Assembly: GCF_052113205.1 (NCBI RefSeq)
Contig: NZ_JBFRCU010000028.1
Coordinates: 13,655-77,654 of the forward strand
Reading direction: 5' to 3'
Source of the DNA: Inquilinus sp052113205
GTDB taxonomy: Bacteria; Pseudomonadota; Alphaproteobacteria; DSM-16000; Inquilinaceae
Length of the DNA stretch: 64,000 nucleotides
The position numbers and the translations under genes are program-made. The notes under the pieces are model-generated. The model was not told the DNA's origin. It saw only the letters and a program-made list of their open reading frames with translations, and made no database searches. Each line of letters opens with the position of its first letter. Within the stretch, counting starts at the first letter, position 1. This document shows, in pieces, positions 58,993-64,000 of the stretch.

Positions 58993-59706
58993 CTAGAGCA
59001 GCGAGCCTTGCCGCGGCGGCTCTGAGGCCGCTGTCCGGCGCTGCTGTGTGTTGTTCGGCGTGAGAATCTGCCCGGGCGGCGGACGCTTCCCCTTGGCCGG
59101 CCAGCAGGTCAGCAACTCGGCTGGGAACGGCCGCAGCAGGCCGCGCAGTTCCAGTTCGGTTGCCGGCACTTCACCGAGCCAAGCCGGCCATGCCTCCCGC
59201 GGCAGCACCGCCGGCATCCTGTCGTGCATTTCGCCCACCGTATCGTTCGCGTCGACCGTGATCTCCGCGAAGGTGCGGAGCCAATCGCCGGTTTCCGGGA
59301 TGCGCCAAGCCTCCCAGATCCCGGCGACTGCAAAGCTCCCACCGTCGGCCATGCCGAAGGCAACCTGCTGCCCCTTGGGCCGGCCGAGTGTCCGGAATTC
59401 GACAAACCGGTCGGTCATGATGAGGCAGCGTCGCCGGGCGAACGCTTCCCTGAAGCTGGGCAGTTCGTGCACGGTCTCTGCCCTGGCGTGAAGCTGCGGG
59501 CTGGCCCGGTCGCGCGCCCAACGGGGGACGAGGCCCCATTGCAGCAGGTCCCAATGGCGGCCGCCCGTCTCGGGATGACGGCGCAGAACGATGCACCATT
59601 CGCCCGGGCCGGTGGTCCCCCAGCGTTCACCGTGCGCATGGTTCCGCTCGTCCCGGAGCCTGGTCAGATCCTTCAGCCGTTCGAGGCTGTTGCCTTCCTG
59701 CGCCAT
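58993..59706 (-). CDS. Degenerate SRAP (HMCES/YedK-like) protein lacking the catalytic cysteine
   Basis: A 237-residue SRAP-fold protein: LQWGLVPRWARDRASPQLHA, SFREAFARRRCLIMTDRFVE, GIWEAWRIPETGDWLRTFAE, GEMHDRMPAVLPREAWPAWL. In functional SRAP proteins Cys2 forms a thiazolidine with abasic sites, assisted by Asn, Glu and His. Here the start is MAQEGNSLERL, with no Cys at position 2; Asn is replaced by His (QLHARAET), while Glu (RFVEF) and His (MHDRMP) are kept. It begins 2 bp after the stop of the intact SRAP gene. Covalent abasic-site crosslinking is therefore unlikely; DNA binding or an inhibitory/partner role is possible. Confidence 0.82.
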   Translation of the reverse strand: MAQEGNSLERLKDLTRLRDERNHAHGERWGTTGPGEWCIVLRRHPETGGRHWDLLQWGLVPRWARDRASPQLHARAETVHELPSFREAFARRRCLIMTDRFVEFRTLGRPKGQQVAFGMADGGSFAVAGIWEAWRIPETGDWLRTFAEITVDANDTVGEMHDRMPAVLPREAWPAWLGEVPATELELRGLLRPFPAELLTCWPAKGKRPPPGQILTPNNTQQRRTAASEPPRQGSLL

Positions 59707-59708
59707 GA

Positions 59709-60434
59709 TCAGGCAGCCAGCGGCTCGCCGGTCGGCACGATCAAACCGGCATCGTTGTTGCGCACATTTCCGACCCGAGGATCGACGGGCCACGCCGTCA
59801 TCTGCTCGGCCGGATAGGGCCTCAGGAGCGACATGCGCTGCTCAGGCGTTGTCTCGACCTCACCCAGCCAAGCGGGCCAATCTTCCGGCGCCAGGATCAC
59901 CGGCATGCGGTCGTGCAGCTGCGCCATCAGCGCGTTGGGTCTGGTGGTGATGATGGTGTAGGTCTCATATTCCTCGCTGCTCGCGGGATCCCGCCACCAC
60001 TCCCACAGCCCGGCGAAGCTCATCGGGGTGCCATCGCGCAGCCCGATCGCGAAAGGCTGCTTCTCCTTCGGGTTTGCGCCCTTGCGCCATTCGAAGAAGA
60101 GGCTGGCCGGCACGAGGCACCGCTTGCTCTTGAACGCCCCCCGGAAGGACGCCCGGTTCGCCACGGTTACCCCGGCCGCGTCGATGTCGCGCGCGTTGAT
60201 GCAGCTCATGCCGATCTTCAGGTCCTTCGCCCAGCTCGGCACCAAGCCCCAGCGGAGCATCGCGATGTCGCGCTCGCCGCTCTTGTCGAGCCTGCAGACG
60301 GGGTTGATCGTCGTGGGCGCGACGTTCCAGTTGTCGTGATAGGTGTTCGGCTGGTCCCGCTTGGGCGGCTTGCCGAAGGTGTAGAGCGACCAGATCTCTT
60401 CCCAGGTCATGTTGTGAGTCGTTCGACCGCACAT
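59709..60434 (-). CDS. SRAP family abasic-site crosslinking protein (HMCES/YedK-like)
   Basis: A 241-residue SOS-response-associated peptidase-fold protein. Initiator Met is followed by Cys (MCGRTTHNMTWEE), the nucleophile that forms a covalent thiazolidine with abasic sites in single-stranded DNA. NWNVAPTTINPVCRL, MLRWGLVPSWAKDL, CINARDIDAAGV (Asn), SLFFEWRKG (Glu) and LMAQLHDRMPVIL (His) complete the active site. It protects replication-fork abasic sites. Located in the prophage cargo arm, directly upstream of a divergent, degenerate paralogue. Confidence 0.92.
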   Translation of the reverse strand: MCGRTTHNMTWEEIWSLYTFGKPPKRDQPNTYHDNWNVAPTTINPVCRLDKSGERDIAMLRWGLVPSWAKDLKIGMSCINARDIDAAGVTVANRASFRGAFKSKRCLVPASLFFEWRKGANPKEKQPFAIGLRDGTPMSFAGLWEWWRDPASSEEYETYTIITTRPNALMAQLHDRMPVILAPEDWPAWLGEVETTPEQRMSLLRPYPAEQMTAWPVDPRVGNVRNNDAGLIVPTGEPLAA

Positions 60435-60447
60435 CCTCGCCTCCCCG

Positions 60448-60867
60448 TCATCCTCTCGGCCAGCCCGGGCCGATCTCCAGCTTGGCGCCCTTCGCGCCGC
60501 AGCGCGCGCAGACCAGCCGATCGCCGACCTCGCGCAACAAGATATGGCCCCAGCGCCTCCGGTCCAAATCGACCCAGGCACGATGGCCGCAGCCCTTGGC
60601 GGTGCACGTGGCGCGCATCCGCTCGGCGCGGGCCAGGTTCCGCACCCGGCGACCCCGCGGCCAGCTCCGCAGAAAGCGCTCCGCCTCGTCCAGGCCGAGC
60701 GTGCCGAGCCGCTCGACTTCGGCCGGCGTCATCCCGGCCCGGCGCGCCTCCACCCGAAGCGCATCCCACCGGTCGCGCTGCTGGTTCACCAGCATCTGCC
60801 GCTCGTGCTGGTCGGGATTCTGGGATAGGCGGACGTCCTCGGAAAACGGCCCGCGCCTGTGCTTCAT
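60448..60867 (-). CDS. Phage hypothetical protein, 139 aa, with zinc-finger-like cysteines
   Basis: An N-terminal basic helical part (ALRVEARRAGMTPAEVERLG) and a C-terminal half with four cysteines (ATCTAKGCGHRAWVDLDRRR; DRLVCARCGAKGAKLEIGPG): C-x4-C and C-x2-C, a likely zinc ribbon that could bind nucleic acid. It is upstream of the SRAP pair by 13 bp and overlaps the gene before it by ATGA, so it belongs to the same leftward operon. Confidence 0.7.
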   Translation of the reverse strand: MKHRRGPFSEDVRLSQNPDQHERQMLVNQQRDRWDALRVEARRAGMTPAEVERLGTLGLDEAERFLRSWPRGRRVRNLARAERMRATCTAKGCGHRAWVDLDRRRWGHILLREVGDRLVCARCGAKGAKLEIGPGWPRG

Positions 60868-61040
60868 TCAATGCGCAGTGCCTCCAGCTGCCGTTCCGCG
60901 ACCGCCAGGCCTTGTGCCAGCAGATCGCGAATCTCGCCCTCGCGAAGGCCGAGGTTCAGTGCTTCCCACCGCAGCTCGTTGCGGCGAACTTCATCCTCTA
61001 TCTCGACGTCGACGATCTTGGTCTCGAGGTCGCGTGGCAT
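60864..61040 (-). CDS. Phage hypothetical protein, 58 aa
   Basis: MPRDLETKIVDVEIEDEVRR followed by NELRWEALNLGLREGEIRDL and a helical end. Small, acidic/helical, coupled to its neighbours (2 bp gap before, ATGA overlap after). Unknown function. Confidence 0.65.
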   Translation of the reverse strand: MPRDLETKIVDVEIEDEVRRNELRWEALNLGLREGEIRDLLAQGLAVAERQLEALRIE

Positions 61041-61042
61041 GG

Positions 61043-61399
61043 TCAGCGCTCCTCGGCGTCCACGCGCCGGCGGAGGACATCGACATGCACGATGCGCTCG
61101 TAGTCGTCGACGATGAGGCACATACCCTCGTGGTCCATGGCGTAGACTAGGCCCTCCAGTTCGGGAGGCACCTCCATGGACGGCAGGCACTCCATGTCGG
61201 GGCCGTGCTTGGTCTGCAGGAACAGGCGATCGAGCATGCCGTCGAGCTCGTTGACCCGCTGCCAGTGAGGGTTCCAATAGCCCACCACCTTCCCGGTGAC
61301 CTGTTCGAAAATCTCGGTGTGGTCGGCCTGGTAGGGCGGCGGCTCCTCCCAGAAAGCGACTCCGCTTCCGGGGGCGATGTAGAAAGGTCGGGCGGCCAA
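61043..61399 (-). CDS. Phage hypothetical protein, 118 aa
   Basis: First gene of the SRAP operon. MAARPFYIAPGSGVAFWEEP, EIFEQVTGKVVGYWNPHWQR, LEGLVYAMDHEGMCLIVDDY. Balanced globular composition; no family recognised. An ATG after AGGGAGACC. The AT-richer stretch 61400-61480 upstream probably holds the operon promoter. Confidence 0.68.
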   Translation of the reverse strand: MAARPFYIAPGSGVAFWEEPPPYQADHTEIFEQVTGKVVGYWNPHWQRVNELDGMLDRLFLQTKHGPDMECLPSMEVPPELEGLVYAMDHEGMCLIVDDYERIVHVDVLRRRVDAEER

Positions 61400-61549
61400 C
61401 GCGGTCTCCCTTCTGTGATGATGTTCCCTTTATGTTCTAGCTCCAGACGACCGTGGAGTCGAATCGATTCATAAAATCCTATCGATTGGGCGTAGCATCG
61501 GATCCGACCACAACATGTGGGTCCGCGTGATCAACGAGGGGAGGGATCG

Positions 61550-61765
61550 ATGTCTGGCGCGGCGCTTAGCGAGGAAGAGGTCTGGAGCCTTCTCGGACGG
61601 GTCCGCGAGGCGCTGGGCGAATTTCTGCCCGAGTCGGCCATCGGCGATGGTGCTCAGGATCTCGAGGCCGAGATCGACGACCTCACGAAGGGTATCCGGT
61701 TTCTCGGCAACCTGCCGCCACGCGCCGACCTGGCTGCGCTGAACCGGAAGTTCGCCAAGAGCTAG
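61550..61765 (+). CDS. Phage hypothetical protein, 71 aa
   Basis: MSGAALSEEEVWSLLGRVRE, ALGEFLPESAIGDGAQDLEA, EIDDLTKGIRFLGNLPP. Strong ribosome-binding site GAGGGGAGGG. It is divergent from the SRAP operon; acidic and helical, reminiscent of small anti-restriction or regulator proteins, but with no recognised domain. Confidence 0.65.
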   Translation: MSGAALSEEEVWSLLGRVREALGEFLPESAIGDGAQDLEAEIDDLTKGIRFLGNLPPRADLAALNRKFAKS

Positions 61766-61766
61766 A

Positions 61767-61871
61767 TCAGCGGCGGTGCTCCTGCCGGAACCGCGCCGGC
61801 GCCTTTGAGCCGTGCTGCCGGACGACGATGCCGGCCGAGCGCCAGAGGTCGATGTCGGAGGGGAGGGGCAT
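61767..61871 (-). CDS. Possible tiny phage protein, 34 aa
   Basis: MPLPSDIDLWRSAGIVVRQH followed by GSKAPARFRQEHRR. The DIDLWRSA...RQHG pattern resembles the start of a small family seen in alphaproteobacterial phages (DxExWRxAxxLIxRHG), so it may be a shortened member. Weak ribosome-binding site. Confidence 0.35.
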   Translation of the reverse strand: MPLPSDIDLWRSAGIVVRQHGSKAPARFRQEHRR

Positions 61872-61957
61872 GTGTGGGCTATTCCCCGATCCTTGGCCAG
61901 AGTCGGCCAGCTCGAATACGACTGGTACCTGAGCAAGCTCTGCAGGGCATTGCAGGC

Positions 61958-62437
61958 CTACTCGAAGTCGGCGTCGGCTTCCGATGGCGGCGCCCATTGC
62001 CAAGGAGCCTTGCCCTTCACCCGCTTGCCACCCTCGATGTCGCTTTGGATCGCTGCGAAGATCTCGCCGCCGACATGCCACCTGCTCGCGGCCGCGCGCC
62101 TTCCGATGAAACGACGGCGATGGTGATCATCGGGGAGATCGCCGGGGTAGGCGAGCTCGAGGAAGATCATGGCCGTCTCCGCCTCCCTCGGTTGGTCCCA
62201 GAATCCTCCTTCGTCGAAGTGCATGTAGCTCCCTTTGACGTCGGAAATGCGCATCCTGCTTCCCGAGACGGTGGCGACGACCTGGACCATGCGGATCCGC
62301 CGGCCAGCCCAATCGGGGATGTGCCTGCGTCGCGCCGTGATGCCGTCGAGCATCGCCTTGCTGGCGATCAGGACCTGGTCGCTCTTCGGATCCACGAAGA
62401 AGTAGCGAACCGCGAACTCGCGTCTGGTGACCGCCAT
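61958..62437 (-). CDS. Phage hypothetical protein, 159 aa
   Basis: MAVTRREFAVRYFFVDPKSD, QVLIASKAMLDGITARRRHI, RMVQVVATVSGSRMRISDVK, GSYMHFDEGGFWDQPREAET. A beta-rich N-terminal half (perhaps a beta-barrel) and a helical middle; no family recognised. Independent leftward gene in the cargo arm. Confidence 0.68.
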   Translation of the reverse strand: MAVTRREFAVRYFFVDPKSDQVLIASKAMLDGITARRRHIPDWAGRRIRMVQVVATVSGSRMRISDVKGSYMHFDEGGFWDQPREAETAMIFLELAYPGDLPDDHHRRRFIGRRAAASRWHVGGEIFAAIQSDIEGGKRVKGKAPWQWAPPSEADADFE

Positions 62438-62831
62438 GGTTGTTCAGCCTGGCTGTGGTGACGATCCCCAGGCGGGTAGCGTAGCCGGGACGTCTCCCGA
62501 CGGCAATGCGCGGTCGCCGCCGGGTCGCGGCGCCCAGCCGGAACGGACCCGCACTGCTGTGCCGGGTTTTGTGCCGGCTCGTTCCTGATCTGATCGCGGG
62601 ACAGCAGGCTGTCTATGCCTGCTAAGCCATTGGTTTGCCTGGAAAGAATATCGCCAGAGCAGCGGTTTGACACGGGGATTTGTTCGGGAGAACGAACGCG
62701 GTCCCTGTTACCGCCGTAAGAGGGCGGTGTCTGGCATGTGAGCGCTCCCTTCACACGGGAGTTCCCTCGCTGGCGAGATCGCTCCTGCAATCCTTTGTGG
62801 TACTATCCATGCATTGTGGTGGAGGAATTCA
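62438..62831 (+). other. 394-bp region without a convincing gene
   Basis: No protein-like frame on either strand. A GTTCGGGAGAACGAAC cluster at about 62683-62698 contains GTTC/GAAC words of the kind used by alphaproteobacterial LexA, but the spacing is not the expected GTTC-N7-GTTC. The end holds the leader of the lipoprotein gene. Confidence 0.4.
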
Positions 62832-63140
62832 ATGCGATTATTACGTTGGGCGGCGGTGGCGGCCCTCTTGGCGTCGTGCCAGAGCAGCGATGAGCGACAG
62901 ACCGCGCAATGTCTCGGCTACGGCTATCAGGCCGGGACCGACGCTTTCGCGCAATGCAGGATGACGCTCGACATTCAGGATCGCCAACAGCGTGCCGACA
63001 TCGTGGCCGCGGCCCGCCAGACGCAACTTCAAACACAAGCGCAGACGGCCCAGCCACTGCCTAACTCGCTCCAGGCCGGGCCTCAGAAGACATCCTGCAG
63101 TTGGCAGTACGGGAATTGGGTATGTCGCCCGAGCTGGTAG
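62832..63140 (+). CDS. Small lipoprotein, 102 aa
   Basis: Signal sequence RLLRWAAVAALLASC with a lipobox LLAS-C (Cys at about 16), then QCLGYGYQAGTDAFAQCRMT, a Gln/Ala-rich helix (QTQLQTQAQTAQ) and end SWQYGNWVCRPSW. Five further cysteine-type positions suggest disulphides. A strong GGAGG lies 7 bp upstream. Such lipoproteins in prophage ends can block superinfection; not shown here. The protein type is also common on chromosomes. Confidence 0.7.
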   Translation: MRLLRWAAVAALLASCQSSDERQTAQCLGYGYQAGTDAFAQCRMTLDIQDRQQRADIVAAARQTQLQTQAQTAQPLPNSLQAGPQKTSCSWQYGNWVCRPSW

Positions 63141-63149
63141 CGGCCGAGC

Positions 63150-63380
63150 TCACTGTTGGGACAATCCTCTCCGCTGCTTCGCCCCTTCAAGCACCTGGTC
63201 GAGCTGGTTCCTGTCCCTGATCTCGTGCAACGGGATGCTCGGCATCTCGAGGACGGTCTTATTGGACGCATCCAGCACTTTGAAGCGCAGCTTGGCGCCA
63301 TAATCCCAGATCTCGGTCTTGCACCGGAGTGGAGCGAAGGTGTCGCGTACGATTTCTTGAATCTCTTCGTCGGTCAGCAT
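63150..63380 (-). CDS. Small phage protein, 76 aa
   Basis: MLTDEEIQEIVRDTFAPLRC, KTEIWDYGAKLRFKVLDASN, TVLEMPSIPLHEIRDRNQLD. A compact alpha/beta protein of a small family frequent in proteobacterial genomes and phages, function unknown. Last gene before attR, leftward and convergent with the lipoprotein. Confidence 0.7.
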   Translation of the reverse strand: MLTDEEIQEIVRDTFAPLRCKTEIWDYGAKLRFKVLDASNKTVLEMPSIPLHEIRDRNQLDQVLEGAKQRRGLSQQ

Positions 63381-63548
63381 TGCATCCCCGTTCGGCCATT
63401 CCGAGTGGCCACCAGCAACTTGCGCTCAGCTTGTCACTGTGCTGACGGCGTTCCAACCGTCCGAAAATACCGCCCGAAATCAACGGTTTGCTAAGGGGCA
63501 TTCCGGGCCGAATAGTTGGAACGCCCCTTGATCTAACTCGCCTTCGCT

Positions 63549-63597
63549 CCGCCTTCTAAGCGGACGGTCGCTGGTTCGAGTCCAGCCGGGGTCGCCA
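63549..63597 (+). repeat. attR core (49-bp direct repeat)
   Basis: An exact copy of 24484-24532, the displaced host 3' end of tRNA-Arg(UCU) from the anticodon stem to CCA. The upstream bases CTTCGCT do not complete a tRNA 5' half, so this is a fragment and marks the right prophage end. Confidence 0.95.
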
Positions 63598-63604
63598 TCC
63601 TTCG

Positions 63605-64000
63605 CTACAGCACGAAGTCGCCGGCGACGAGAGCGATGCTGCCGGTCAGGGTGATGTGGAAGTCCGAGACCTTGTCGCCGTTGACGTCGCCGGCGATGGT
63701 GGTGACGCCGCCGACGGAGGCATAGCGCAGCTGCCCGGCCACGCCGGTGTAGAGGCTGGTGCCGATGAAGCTGAAGGCCTGGTCGCCGGCCAAGGCGGCC
63801 CTGGCGTCGATGCCGGCCAGGTCGATGCGGTCGCCCTGGGCGTGGCTGAAATCGGTGATCCGGTCGGCATTGGCGCCGACCACGCTGTCGCCGAGCGCGG
63901 TGAACTGGAAACGGTCCGCCCCGGCGCCGCCGGTGAGCGTGTCGTGGCCGACCCGGCCGACGAGAAGGTCGTTGCCGTTCCAGCCCTGCAGGACATTGGC
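63605..64000 (-). CDS. RTX/serralysin-type secreted protein, C-terminal fragment
   Basis: The last 131 residues of a larger protein that begins beyond the right edge. NVLQGWNGNDLLVGRVGHDT, LTGGAGADRFQFTALG are glycine-rich RTX nonapeptide calcium-binding repeats; DRITDFSHAQGDRIDLAGID and the following domain are the peptidase M10 serralysin C-terminal module, with FDFxxVD-like end VAGDFVL acting as a type I secretion signal. The gene's catalytic or adhesive part is not in the window. It stops 8 bp after attR, so the phage sits just downstream of it. Confidence 0.88.
   Translation of the reverse strand, partial: ANVLQGWNGNDLLVGRVGHDTLTGGAGADRFQFTALGDSVVGANADRITDFSHAQGDRIDLAGIDARAALAGDQAFSFIGTSLYTGVAGQLRYASVGGVTTIAGDVNGDKVSDFHITLTGSIALVAGDFVL

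Larger units (their letters stand above)
24484..63597 (+). mobile_element. Complete-looking temperate podovirus-type prophage, 39.1 kb
   Basis: Bounded by a perfect 49-bp direct repeat within tRNA-Arg(UCU), with a tyrosine integrase next to attL. The order is typical: integrase/excisionase, leftward early operon, repressor/Cro switch, replication genes, terminase, portal, scaffold, capsid, connectors, internal proteins, tail fibre/spike and lysis, then a right-arm cargo zone. No tape-measure, tail-tube or sheath gene is seen, while large internal/ejection proteins and a virion transglycosylase are present, so a short-tailed particle is inferred. All core genes are open; only two N bases fall inside it. 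Inducibility cannot be judged from sequence. Confidence 0.93.

Noticed and set aside
62683..62698. GTTC/GAAC cluster as a LexA box
   Set aside because: Alphaproteobacterial LexA uses GTTC-N7-GTTC; spacing and orientation do not fit.

Overview
The window is high-GC DNA from an alphaproteobacterium, most likely of the Rhodospirillales/Azospirillaceae type (Inquilinus or Azospirillum relatives). This rests on gene content and protein style: hemC, hemD-Mic60 and hemY in a row, a FixL/FixJ-like two-component pair, an NDUFS4-type complex I accessory subunit, and RTX secretion-type repeats. The species is inferred, not proven. Six ambiguous bases (N) show that this is draft-quality sequence.

Host part, 1-24.5 kb. 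A leftward tsaD-gpsA pair (gpsA runs off the left edge) is followed by the rightward heme block hemC, a continuous hemD-Mic60 reading frame and hemY, then tRNA-Thr(CGU). Next come an L,D-transpeptidase-like gene with an AT-rich leader, an RraA/HMG-aldolase-like gene, a PAS-histidine kinase/FixJ-type regulator pair and a receiver-only response regulator. These are followed by a small unknown gene, a secreted alpha/beta hydrolase, a complete malonate decarboxylase cluster (mdcA-C-D-E-G-B-H) and an RND efflux pair. A GACCTATACC-like palindromic element occurs four times, about 70-155 bp upstream of the receiver, the unknown gene, the hydrolase (and so perhaps mdc) and the efflux operon. This suggests one regulon for the two-component system. 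tRNA-Pro(UGG), the complex I subunit and tRNA-Arg(UCU) close the host part.

Prophage, 24.48-63.60 kb. A perfect 49-bp direct repeat of the 3' part of tRNA-Arg(UCU) bounds a 39.1-kb element (attL 24484-24532, attR 63549-63597). From the left it carries integrase, an excisionase-like gene and a leftward early operon. A repressor/Cro immunity switch and a rightward replication block (DnaB helicase plus a DUF1376-type replication protein) follow, then a phage tRNA-Glu. The long rightward structural block holds terminase, portal, scaffold, capsid, connector proteins, a GNAT acetyltransferase, internal/ejection proteins with a lytic transglycosylase, and tail fibre and tailspike. I see no tape measure, sheath or tube gene, so the virion looks like a short-tailed podovirus. 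A lysis cassette follows. The right arm (56.9-63.4 kb) is a mostly leftward cargo zone: a Fic gene with a small upstream antitoxin-like gene, two tandem SRAP genes of which one has lost key active-site residues, and many small phage proteins.

The last 0.4 kb after attR is the C-terminus of a host RTX/serralysin-type secreted protein running off the right edge.
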